A DNA stretch of 64,000 bases from Paulownia fortunei. Taxonomy: Eukaryota > Streptophyta > Magnoliopsida > Lamiales > Paulowniaceae. The position numbers and the translations under genes are program-made. A model generated the notes under the pieces. It saw only the letters and a list, made by a program, of their open reading frames with translations, had not been told where the DNA came from and searched no databases. Shown piece by piece: positions 1 through 12,300 of this stretch; position 1 is the first letter of the stretch; each line of letters opens with the position of its first letter. Location: NCBI GenBank assembly GCA_019321725.1, contig CM033108.1:4100001-4164000 (forward strand). Direction: 5' to 3'.

Positions 1-2629
1 GTAAAACATTTAAATCAAATCATTAGTAATCACTAATCAATAGATAAAAGTTTTAAATAATAATTAAACAAAAGCAGATAATTAATACAAATGATAATGT
101 AAAGCAGCAGTAAAACCAAAAAGATACTGTAAAAACTTCACACACACACAAAATGCATCATTAATTAATTAAAAGAAAGGTTAAAGGTCAAGTCAGGTAG
201 GCCTGTTTCTTTCGTTTTTGTCAAAATTGTGAGCACAAAATAGAACAGAGAGAGAAAAGAGAGCAAAAAATTGGGTTAAAAAAAAAAAGATTGAGTAAAA
301 ATTAAGAGAGACACGCCAAGCTCACCCACCCACAATTCCCTTTTTTTCCACACTAACCAATTAGCCCAGAAATTAGGATTCTTCTTTCTAACCGTTTGAT
401 CATCCCCTCCAAGGAAAAAAAGAAAAAAGAAAGGAATAATATTTCGAAAACCAAAGTAAAAATCACCTTAAGAAGAAGAAGAAGAAGAAGAAGAAAGGGA
501 AATCACAAGCCGGTGATCGAAGTGACACTTCTTTTTCTTTTTGAGTAAGTCTTTTTTCATGAAATATAGTTTCTTTTTCAAGATTTTTGTATTGTTTGAA
601 GTATGTGCAGTGTTTTTCTTTTAATTTTGTTGTTCTTGAAGTGTAAAGATTGGTTTTTTTTTGGGAAAGAGTTTAAAATGTTTCTCTCTCTTCGTCTTCT
701 TTTGTGTGTGTGTGTGTTTTGGTGAAGTGTGAAGATTCTTTGTGTGGTGGTTTTCTGTTGGCCCCCTTTATTTTGTCTGATTATGTTGGTAAATAGTTGT
801 CTGCATGCCCTTGTAGATTAGTGGGTTTTTCTTTTTCGGTTAAGGGGTTAAAGAATTGGAAGTGTTGTTGTGTTTTGAGGCTACTAAAGAGGGGAAGATT
901 GTTGCTTGTTTGAATCTTGGTGGATGCCAATAAGCTCAAAAGTGAACCTAGCAAAATTTATGTATTTGATGAGAATTCATTATTGAATGTCCTAGGATGA
1001 GAAGAGAGCAGGATTTTGATTTACTTATGAGGATTCAAAGGTTGTATTTTGGAACAAACCTTTTCTTGTTGCCATACATGTTTGTTTAAATTCAAAACAT
1101 TGAACAATTCGTATTTGCTGATTTAGCCATTGTTCTGTGCACTCGTGCCTTTGATTATTTAATAATTTTATTTATCTGAATGACTTGTGACAAATGATTT
1201 TGTAGTTGAATATTATGTGGTCTTGGTATTATCTTTGGTATTGACAACCTTGATACAGTGTGCTTCATTTATACTTCAGGCTTTTAACTTGGAAAAAGTA
1301 TGAATTTCGCATCCTTCGCTTTGATTCATTACTTGACAAACGAATGTCTCCTACCATTCAATTTCAAGTACTAGTTATTGTTAAACCTTACCCATGCAGT
1401 TATAGTTGATATATGCTACCAGGAGAGAAGCTTTAATTTATCATGTTTTCAACATTTTGTTTTGAGTCGTGTCCAGTAGAGAATGCAAAATTTGGTACCA
1501 GCAAAGCAAAGACCTTGAACATTAACAATTGTTAAAGCTTCAATCATTCTTATCTACTTATGCTCCAATCTGAATGGTTGTCACATAATGCATGAAATAA
1601 TGAACAAATGTCGCCCCTGCATAAAGCCTATGATTATTATGGTATTAGTTACCTGACATGGGAAGTGGTGTAGATAGAGTCTAAATGTTGGATTCTCATC
1701 TTCTTTTGCTGTCATGACGAAAAATCATAGTTCCTAACAGGATTTCTTTGTTTTAACTTCTAATTTAAGGGTTGCATTATAATATGGGGTAAAAAAAGTT
1801 TTAAAATCAGTGCTCATGTTATTTTTATCGAACTATGCAATAAAATGAGTATATTTGCATTCATTTCTTGTTATATATGCCATCATACAATTGTTGCAGC
1901 ATCAAGTGTCAGACACACATTTTCTAATACTTTCAGGAGATTCCACATATGGTAGCTTGTTTGCCAAATACACTTGTAATCTAGAATTGCCATCAGAGGA
2001 ACTAATGCTGCTAGATTTAGGAACAAAAATTCTACTGAGCTGTTGGTGTAATTTATGCACAAAAGGCAAAGATGTGAAAAAAGAATACATGGCGGAAAGA
2101 GCATTTTATGTTCATTACCTGCAATGAATCTAACGCAAATGAAATGAAGCAATTTTTCAATTAGTACTCACTTTTGTATCACATGACTAATAAACCAAAA
2201 GACAAATGACTAATAATTAACCTACTAAATACGAAATCCCTCAATCAAAACTTATTATTGTGTGTGAAACATGATTAAAGGAAAATCATAAAAGATCATT
2301 GTCCTTGTTTCTTTCTTATGCATTTAGTCATGGCTGCATCACTAAAACTTCAGAATGGGCATTATGCTGCATGCTTTCAGCATCATGGTTACAAATGCGG
2401 TCAATATCTTATTTTACTTTTTGTGGACAACAAGATGTGGGTTTAGAATATCTGTAGCTAAAGTTGTGCCCACTGTTGGCAGTTCCAGAATTTCGGAATT
2501 AATGTTTGAGGTAAAGTTTTTGTTCTTCGTGTTTTCCTGAATATAAGTAATGCATGAATGTGCTAATGTGATTACTTATATGCCCCGTGCCTGCTTAAAT
2601 GCTAATGCATATTTTGTTCTATTTGACAG
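1..2629. other. Upstream region, 5' UTR and 5' UTR intron of the VTT gene
   Basis: This stretch holds no credible coding exon; the short open frames here lack ATG starts or family features. Positions 1-470 are AT-rich promoter DNA. A purine-rich 5' UTR with a GAA microsatellite (471-495) follows and ends at a good donor (gtaagt at 545). The next clear acceptor is a pyrimidine-rich tract ending in AG at 2629, fifteen bases before the start codon at 2645. I infer one 5' UTR intron of about 2.1 kb; further small UTR exons inside it cannot be excluded. Confidence 0.6.
471..495. repeat. GAA trinucleotide microsatellite in 5' UTR
   Basis: About eight AGA/GAA units lie in the inferred 5' leader of the VTT-domain gene, 50 bases before the donor of the 5' UTR intron. 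GAA/CTT tracts are common in plant leaders. This one probably varies in length between individuals. Confidence 0.9.
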
Positions 2630-2644
2630 ACATCTGGTGTCTCA

Positions 2645-4356
2645 ATGAAGATTCCAGATTCAACTGAGTTAAAGAAAAAGCCCGATAACAGCAGGGGTCA
2701 AGTAAGGGAAGACAGTGAGTATGTGAGATTGGTTATACCAAATGAACTAAGAGTAATTGAAGCAGATACAGAATCTCAAACACAATCAAGAAAAAGGTCT
2801 CTTATATGGTGGATCAAGGCCATAATGTGGTGTTCAATCACCATAATACTGCTTCTTATATTCGTTAAATGGGGAGTGCCCTTTCTTGTAGAGAAGGTAT
2901 TTTAACTACCACATTTTCTTGGTACATATCTTTCTTGTTATTTCTTCTGCGTAACCTTTAACTGAAAAGCAGAATTTTTGTGACTATTTGCTATTAACTT
3001 AAAGAGTGGATCTAAAGATTCTGTAATGCTCAGAGGCTTAAGAGAAATTGAAAAATTTCAAAGCCACATTGTCTTGATCCATTAATGAACTTCGTGAGGG
3101 TGCACTAAGGAAAAGCAGTTTTTTTTTTTTCCTCTCCTATCAAGGAAAAGCAATTATAGAAACCTTTTTTTGTTTTCTTTTTTTACTCTCTTTTCCTCCC
3201 TTATTGGCTTATTCTTGGAGTCTGATTGAAGCTTACTGGAAGTTATGGCATCACATGATAAAGTCTTATGGTAAAATATCTTTGAAATGATAATGTGATG
3301 CCATCATTGATTTCCTTGCAAAGATATATTGGTTCAGTCCTTGACGCTTCAAAAGATTTGTACTAGGAGCAAAGAGTCCAACTGTAAACCTTTCAGTTGG
3401 AGAGCTAATTATCTATGGTTATAACTAAGTGGTATTAAAGTTGATATTGTGCAGGCATTATGGCTTTTCTTCATTGGAATTTAACCATTGTTAAGTATTA
3501 ATTATTAGGATAAAATTTGCTTATGAATTCTTGCTGTTTTTGCAGTGTCCCATTTCAGACAGCAATAGGTCCTAACAAAAGCTATGAAATTGTAGATGGA
3601 ACTTAAAGCTGCATTCTTGTTATTATTTATCTGTTAGGACAATGTTAGACTGAATATGTCAATCATAAAAAGCATTACTCTACACTTCAATTTTTCATGC
3701 AGGATTTGATCATCAGTTTACAACATCCTACGTATCTGACCTCTAATTCCATGATTCTGATTAGGTTCTTTTTCCACTCTTGCAATGGGAAGCCACTGCA
3801 TTTGGTCGTCCAGTACTGGCACTTGTACTTGTAGCTTCTTTGGCTTTGTTCCCTGTGTTTCTAATTCCTTCTGGTCCTTCCATGTGGCTAGCTGGGATGA
3901 TTTTTGGATATGGCTGGGGGTTTGTCATAATTATGGTTGGAACAACCATTGGAATGATCCTGCCATACTTAATTGGTTTACTCTTTCGTGACAGAATTCA
4001 TGTAAGACATAAGCAACTCCCACCGACACTTCATGATGTCGTGACATATATTTTGCTCTTTTTTGTACGACATAGCTCTTTTTTTACCTTCGCCTTTATG
4101 TATGCCATTTACTAAAAGTGTCAGTTTCTTTATGCTCAGCAATGGTTGAAGAGATGGCCTAAAAAAGCTGCTATGATAAGGTTGGCTGGAGAAGGAAGTT
4201 GGTTCCATCAATTTAAAGTGGTTGCGCTTTTTAGGATTTCACCATTTCCATATACAATATTCAATTACGCAATTGTGGTGACGAGTATGAGGTTCTGGCC
4301 CTATTTATGTGGATCAGTTGCAGGAATGATACCAGAAGCATTCATTTACATCTACA

Positions 4357-4425
<69 letters not shown>

Positions 4426-4914
4426 ACATTAAAACTATGTTCTTTAGTCTAAACATTCCAGCACAACAACTAGCTACTGAAGCAAGTAATATATTCTCTA
4501 ATTAATAAGCAACAATTGAACATCCTCCATTTTCCACTCAAATGCAGTTATGTTCTGTTTCATTTTCTTCTGGCAAATGCTTACAGCCAGTTCTGTTCTT
4601 CATGTTTTCATTGCTGACTTGGATTTTGCTCCATCTTTGGGGCTCTTTTCTGCAGTGGTCGGCTAATAAGGACATTAGCAGATGTCCAATATAGGAACCA
4701 TCATCTTACACTAGTGGAGATCATTTACAATGTCATTTCCTTCATAGTTGCAATCATCACAACAGTTGCTTTCACCATCTATGCTAAGAGAACATTGAAT
4801 GATCTTAAAACGGCAGAGGCCAGTGGCGAAGGCTCTGCCATTGACAATAACAGCAGTTTTGAGCTGCGCAAGCTTCCACTTGAAAAACACAAGACTAGTT
4901 TTACGTTGTCTTAA
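2645..4914 (+). CDS. TVP38/TMEM64 family membrane protein (VTT domain, SNARE-associated Golgi type)
   Basis: Four coding exons: 2645-2896, 3765-4001, 4140-4357 and 4656-4914. All have GT-AG borders and join in phase to give 321 residues. A hydrophilic N-terminus (1-50) ends in an Arg/Lys cluster, followed by a membrane segment at about 53-80. The VTT core (about 110-240) has the hydrophobic block with [10 protein letters not shown] near 119 and the family motif [14 protein letters not shown] near 194-207. A last membrane segment lies at about 256-278, before a polar tail. Family members (yeast Tvp38, human TMEM41B/VMP1/TMEM64) are ER/Golgi proteins linked to vesicle traffic and lipid scrambling; the role of this copy is inferred from family only. 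The ATG at 2645 is the first in the exon, and the upstream sequence looks like UTR. It converges on EPL1. Confidence 0.92.
4361..4427. repeat. Compound (CT)n(CA)n microsatellite next to a splice donor
   Basis: About 20 CT units (to 4400) run straight into about 13 CA units. The tract begins three to four bases after the donor GT (4358-4359) of the third coding intron of the VTT gene. That is unusually close to the 5' splice site. Confidence 0.95.
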
Positions 4915-6384
4915 ACATAGTTTCGGCTTAGTTTTACAAAAGGGATTTGTGATTTGGAATTGTCTGCATATCCCTTGGCAGGTAAAAGTTCAAACTGAAT
5001 ATCCTGTTATCCATCTGTGCTCCCATTACCTCGGGACATAGAGATGGATGATTCTACAAATAACTCAGCCATGTTTAGCTCTAGGTGCCGCACACACACA
5101 CACACTGCACATACACAAAGTAATACGTTTCTGTTTGATTTTTGGAAAGAAAAAACCAAAAAAAAAAAAAAAAAAGAAAGAAAGGAAAACATGAATGAAA
5201 CATCCATATAAGTGAAAATAATGGAATATTTTTTATTATATGTTGTGTTTTGTCTGTTTTTCCATAATATTTAAAAACTGTTATAATAAGTAATTATTTT
5301 GATAGAAAGATACATAGGGAGATCAAGTTCTTGATTTCTTCTATCTTTTTGATATACATTACTAAGTTCTAGATCCAAAATGGTGCTTAAGCATGAGAAA
5401 TTTGTGCAACTCAGTGTCAGTGCAGGTAAAAACTCATAAATGTGAAACAAAATTAGATTTTAACTATTGTTGTCCTAGTAGCTAGATTTTCCTACGCGTT
5501 CTATATGAATGATTTATTTATTTACCATCTAAAACTTGCAAAGGTAAAGTGTCTCTGTGCTGCCCATAAAGGAAATAGAAAAAAGGGTTTTTGTTTTGAT
5601 CCCATATTTGAGACCAATTTCAAAATATAGCCACAAAGGAGTTGACTAAATGAAACTTGATTATCCCCAAAAGTAGAATTTCCAGTGATGAATTGAGTCT
5701 ATCCTTCATTAACCAAATGAAAAACATCGAGAGCTCCCATATCATGAGCAAATATCTGATCTCATATCGGCCATAAGTGGAGAACTGGTGCTCATCAAAA
5801 TTGGTGCAGTTTATTCAAAACTAGCCAAAACTATTAATTTCTGGAAGGTTTCAACAAGAATTCGAGGAAAGCAAAGACCTGGATTTGACAAAACTACATG
5901 GTTAGCCTACTGTTCCATTAAATTCGGCTACTCTTTTCGTTTTAAAGGAGCAACTTTCCTTCCTTTTCTCCTTTAAGGAGAGTAGTCGGTCATTTCATTG
6001 TTCCATTTACAAACAGAAGCATACATCGTCACTAGTTTACTAATTTTGCCCTAATCAACTTAAATAAGCATACAGCACTGTTGCAGTCCATGCTCAACCT
6101 AGAACACAGAGCTGTTCTTCCTATCCATCTAGGGCATAACTAATATAATCATACAAGAGCTGGCATAAAGCATTAAGGCCTACTCCTATTGCGCAGCAAA
6201 GGTTCAGCTATTGCCGGAACCAATCTCGTGTCAGTGGCTTGCACATCTCTTAGTCGCCCTTGAGTGTGCCCAAATGTTACCATCTCTGAAATTTTCAGCC
6301 TACCTCTATCCGGAAAGAGATGACATTGGAATAAGTTCAGACGACTTCATCCCCAACATGCATAGAGAACATTATTACCCTGGA
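4915..6384. other. Convergent 3' region between the VTT gene and EPL1
   Basis: There is no coding exon. It holds the 3' UTR of the VTT gene (a CA repeat near 5091-5105 and a poly-A run near 5158-5175) and, on the other strand, the 3' UTR of EPL1. A fold-back hairpin lies at 5926-5988. The open frame at 5788-5976 overlaps that hairpin and has no family features. Confidence 0.7.
5926..5988. repeat. Imperfect fold-back hairpin
   Basis: The left arm reads GCTACTCT ... TTAAAGGAG and the right arm is its complement, CTCCTTTAA ... AGAGTAGTC. Two 8-9 bp stems are separated by an asymmetric bulge, with a loop of about 18 bases. It could be a small MITE relic or RNA structure in the convergent 3' ends. 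Confidence 0.6.
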
Positions 6385-9300
6385 TCAATGATGTGCTGAA
6401 TGCCGAGGTTTAGGTGGTACATATAAAGTGTCACCACATTCCATTGGAGCATGCATTAGGGGATTCCACCTATCAAACACTATTCTGCCTCCTCGGCCAA
6501 TCCTTCCATGGAAGTTAAATGAGCGAGCAGACGTGCCCTTGGGGGTTGAAGGATCTGATGGAGCTATGATCCCCGCAGCAGCTAATTTATCTGGAAGTAG
6601 TGGCTTTGTGAACAGCAGAACTGGCTCATTCGGATCCTGCATAAACACAAAGGAATGTCTGGTTAGACAATAATGTAAGGGATGCTCATCAGCGAGTATA
6701 CAATAATGCCTATTTAAGTGCGTCCAACAAACTGTATCCAAAATCGGAACCTCTAATCCATGAAAAACATCATACCAAATTTTTTCATATAATCCAAGTG
6801 AATTGGCTCCTCTAGACTTCTATAAAGCAAGTTGAACATGGAAAATAAATAGTTTTATTAGGAAATGCAACAGATAAGCACCAGTTTATGAAGCCAACTA
6901 TGAGGAACACGCCTTCTGGCCTCTCGCCTCGCGTTTCCTGCAGGAACCATCACCAGCTTTGATTCAGTGAAAGGTGGATTTTGCACCACAACTGGTAAAC
7001 TGTGTAGACGGCTGTTTGCCACATCATCAGAATCAAAGAACTCCTCTTCGCTTGACCCAACCTTGCTCGGAAAGGAAGGCAATCCAGGTAAGGCCAAAGA
7101 ATCCTCAAGGAGCTCGGTTTCATGCTAAAGTATCCATAAATAATTATGAACATCAGTTATCAAAACACAGTAAAAGGCCAGATAGAAATTAAAAATCCAA
7201 CAGAACAGTAATCAACAACATGAAGTAGCCTAGACACCTCGTGAAGTACAAAGCCCACAAACAATAACAGTTAACAATGGGAACAGAAAATATGCAACAT
7301 TAGACACGAGAGAAACTCATATTAAAAATTTAAGACCATAGTAAGATGATGTGACAAGAAAATATTTAATAAATACACCTCCTTCAATTCTATGAGAAAA
7401 AAATGCAGGGACAAAAGAATCTTAGCCATGCTTTTTTGCATCAAACACATTAATATTACCACGATTTTTCTTGAGATTGGCAATGCATTTACAGCCTTAT
7501 TTGTTCTAGGGCACGCAAAACAATCCTTCTATAAAGCTTTTTCATTATGAACCATCTTAGTTGCTATATTCCACAACACATAGCAAATTAGGTTCAAGCC
7601 AGAAGATGTCAATACTACAACATGACCTCATATAAAGTAAGAAAAACTGTACATGAAGTTGCTAATAGCAGGAGTAAAATATTCACCTACATTTATTCAA
7701 TTAGGAGCAAGTATAAAAACCTTATTGTTGGTTTTTCTTTCTTTTCTTGAGTTCAAAAAAATGTCAGATACCACAACATTTTCATTTAATATTTCTTTCA
7801 TAGTTAACAATTTACTAAGAGAAAAATACTAGAGATCTCCTATTCAGCTTTCTCCTTCCAATCTCAGCTTTATTGTTAAAACGGCAGGTATCATCTTCTA
7901 GTAATGTTACTGCAACCATAAAATTCCCTGTACTAACTCGTGTCATGAAATTTCAACATTGTATTCAGTTTCCATTCAAGAAACCATTTTCTTCCTTCAT
8001 GGTTATGATAATAAGTTAAATATCGCAGAGGGTCTTTTTAAATGAAATAGTGACACTCAGCAAGAATTAGGAGAAATTTGTTTTTCTGTAGAACTTCAGG
8101 AACAAATTCTTCTTTGTTTGTAGAATAAAATTTCTATTTCACAAATTTCTCTGCAAAATTTCAGGGACAAATTCATCTTTTTTTGTAGAATAAGATTTCT
8201 ATTTCATTCACTCTTTCTATTCAGGTATTTATATTATTAAAATCTTCCGCATAATTGTTTCTGGTATTTTATCCAAATCTACGACTCTTAACTAAACATT
8301 TATGTAATTTGGTTCCTCATTTATCATGTAATACAACCGCCATAATGTTTAGGGATGTCCTGCAGATTTACAGATTATTCTGTTAAAGGTTTCTATTAAA
8401 TTCCATCCACTAATATTTTTTACAACTTTTCTTTGTATGCTTATTGCAATCTAAATGGTTTTTCCTGAATATTCTGTAATTACAGGTGCTCATGAAGTTA
8501 GATTTTGAATTATCTTGATTAATTGAATATCAATACATCCCATATCAATAAGGAATGACAGATTTAATAAAATTGCAGAAGAGAATTTAGTTATTGAACA
8601 CAATGATAAAATTGAAGATGTACATACGTGAGCTCAAAATTTGATTTAAGATAATGATAAACCAAAGCATCTTACATAATTCACACCCAAATATTCTACA
8701 CAGAGTTGATTGGGTCGCAACTTGATTCAAAATGGGACAAGAAAACCCCCTAGAGAATCACTTTATGATAAATTTCATGTGGGCGTGTGTGTGTTGTTTG
8801 GTTAAATGGATGCCCATGCCCAAAAATATGCATTATTAATAGCTTCTTGGCCCCTCAATGCTTCAATCTTGTATCAGTCTTTGTTTTACTAAATCATCTA
8901 AAAGAACTTGTCAATATTTCATCCTACAACTAGTTTCTATTCCACATCGTCACTTTTTAACAAACTTATAAGACATTCAGCATTAATTCCATGGTGGTTC
9001 ATACAAACAGCTATCTGGTTTCAATATGGAAAACCTGTTGCAGGCATTTTGATATTATCCATAGTAATGCAAGATAAAGATGCAAACCTTGTACTTCATT
9101 TGAATTCTTTGGAGGGTGACCTCACTCTCCACAACTTCTCGTTTTTTCTCTTCTCTCTACATAAAAGCATGATGAAGGAATGAGCAGCAATCATCATTGC
9201 AAAAGTTTCCACCACCATATGAAACAGAAAGCTAATTGACGATATCTTGAGATAACAGTAAGTAACAATACCTTGATCAGAGCCTCAAGAATGGTCTTCG

Positions 9301-12300
9301 CCTGATCGAGGTTGCGCCTGACCTGAGAAAAGTAAATCAAAAACCAAATGAAGGGATCAAGTGTGCTACTGAGAAACACACAATTTAAGATTCTGGATTG
9401 GAACTATTAACTTTTAAATTGCAAATTGATCTATTAACTTTTAGATTCGAAGCTCCTCATTTGTCAGTGTCTCAACCCTTACTTCTTGAATTGATTAATG
9501 ACCAGTAAAGGGAAATGGAAGTAACTACTGGAGTTAGCAACTAAAGATAAATGGTTCAAGACGACAAATCAAAGCCTGTGACTTGATGAATCAAATTTAC
9601 AAGAAAAATAAAACATGTTTCATTTGCAAGCATAGTTGCATTAGCAAGTTTGAACATGATGCAGGCAGTGGACGCAGAAGTAACATCTGCTCTCCACAAG
9701 CAAACCTTAGCTTAACCAAATCTTGGAGTCAGTGGCACATTGGAGGCCCTATGGAAGGCCAGAAAATTGCATTTTCATAAAATACTAGATGTTCAGATCA
9801 AACACAAAACTATTTCACAAACAAGATTCCGAATAATAGCTAAAAGGTCCATACCATCATATCAAAAGCAAGCTTGATTGTTTCAAATAGGAGTAACAAA
9901 ATGCTGCGTTTAATGGACTACGAATTGCACAGGGAGAATCTAAACTTGGAAAGGAAACTAATCTCAAGTCCATTGGAAAAAACATCTCAATTGTTCTTCC
10001 CAAAGATTATTATCATCAATAAAATGGAGCTACTGAATGAAAGCATTCAAGCCAAAATACAAAAAAAAATAGTTCATGTAACATCCACACCATGCTACAG
10101 GACTTCAGTTTACTTAAGACAAAACGAAGTATCGAAATTTCAACAAAGACATAATGGCCAATTCGAGCATTAGGCATATGGTTTTGTTAATATTTCAGTA
10201 GATCAAAGCTACACTAGAAAACTGCAATGAAAACTTTTCATGTCTGAAGAAGCAATCAGAACAAGCAAAAGTACAGTTTAGTATTTTAATGCTTCAGAAA
10301 TCTATTTACAACTTGATTTCAGAGTTTCATACACCCTACTAAGCATGTATGATCGAAGTAACGTTTGATTCAAGGGCTGTAAATGTCCTAATGCTCAACT
10401 GGCTAAGCACATAATAGCAGAGAAAAAGATAACTCGTGGTGGGGTGTGGGTTTTTTTTTTGGAGGGGGGAGGGATAGAATGGATGTAGAGCTCACCTGGC
10501 GAAGCTTTTCAAATGATTGCACATTGTTTTCCCTCCTTTGCATCTGTTTAAAAAGAAGCAAGTCATAGACAATACCATAAACAGGCAAATTCAGTCCTCA
10601 GGGTTTATCACATAATAATGCCACTTAAACATAATTAACCACTTAAAAAGTACATGATAACACTTGATCAAATATCTCATTCATACCCTCCTAGTGTGAA
10701 GCCTGTGAGCTTTCTCCCTTGGCCTGAATACATTGTACGGATTGGTATCGTTAACTGGCGGAGGTGGCTGTAAAGTAATTGCAAGGAACAGTTATTAGCA
10801 GCTAGAAGTACAAACTCTAATAAAATCCTTTATGTGACTTGGACATAAGGCATAAAATGCTTGTAGTTGTCAAGTGCAACTCAAGAAGGCCAAAATGGCT
10901 AGATAAGGGAAAAAAATCAATCGAGCTTCAAACTTACTGCAATGCTATCAGCATTTAAATTCAAGTGATAGAGGTTAAAAGGAAAGCAATATAACCACCA
11001 CCAATAGCTGTGTTATGATTTCTGTTAAACTGTTTCTTGGAGAAAAACATTGTTTCCAATATCATAAAGGCATAAACGGAATGAAAGCAGAATGCAACCC
11101 TGTTTACTTATTAGAAAACCAAGACCCCTACCTATAGTTTTTCACTATAGAAAGTTACATTTAACCAGAATTCTTAATAGGAATACCAATCAAAGAAATG
11201 CCTCAACTAACCTGCAAACGTCTAAGGATAGGTTTTTGCCATCGTTCACGCTGTCAGAGAAAAACATAAGACAAAAGGCAAAAAGTTACATTGTGAACTT
11301 ATTTCAAAGCATTGTTCTACTTCCAAAAAAGCAAAAGTAAGCTATGAACCCGCAAGCTATAACGACAAAATGCACCTCACTTCCTAATCCCAAGTCAAAA
11401 CTGAATTTCAGTCTATGTTGACTCTGAGACTCTCAGTATAAATAGAAGATCTCTAGCCACAATTCTTATCCTAGCCAATAATTTTGTTCAGAAGTCTAAA
11501 CTCGAACTTCATCATGCTATTGCGCACCATAAAGTAGACGTGCCCATATAAAAAATATAGAACAGTGCGAGCAATAACATTCACTTAAAACTCTAGCCTA
11601 GGTGTTACATACATTTTTGCTCTGCAACGATGTTGTTTAGCAACTACAGGTGCTATTATATGGATATCAAACAGTAATACAAGCATGACAGGTTGCATTT
11701 CTGATAAAAATTATAGTATTGCAATAAACATTTTTGACGAGTACAAGTAAAGATCAACTTATATCTCACATCACTATAAAGTTTTTGAAGTGTACGAGTA
11801 AAGATCAACTTATACCCGAAATATGAGATTTTCTCTAATTATTTGTTAACTTTTTTACCTTGTCGAATCATCTTTGAAAATATATTATTATGTTTCATCT
11901 AATCCATCCTGCCCTTAATCGAAGCAAATGTTATTAAATGATGAAAGTTCAATTTTCTGTCAAGCTAGACAGAGTACTGTGATCACCTAAACTGTCATTC
12001 AGCACATCACCACATTACTGACGCCCATCATGCATCTAATTGCTAAAAGTTAGAGCGCCTGTGTCCATAAAAAATTTCCAACCCATTGCAAGATATCACT
12101 CTTCAATAACGAACTAGTATTCACAAAAAAGGGTAGAGGAGAAAGTGATAGCGGCTAAATTTACCAAAACCCTAATAAGAACACTGCATCAATAAGACAT
12201 TTGTTTGTTCCTAGTAAAAGTAATCCCTAGCACTCAAAATCATAAAGAACATAAAATGGGGCTGATGCATACCTTTTCCTTCCAGTAATTATATATAGAT

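Noticed and set aside
1855..2127. Open frames before the VTT gene
   Set aside because: They start without ATG, overlap frames on the other strand and lie in an inferred 5' UTR intron.
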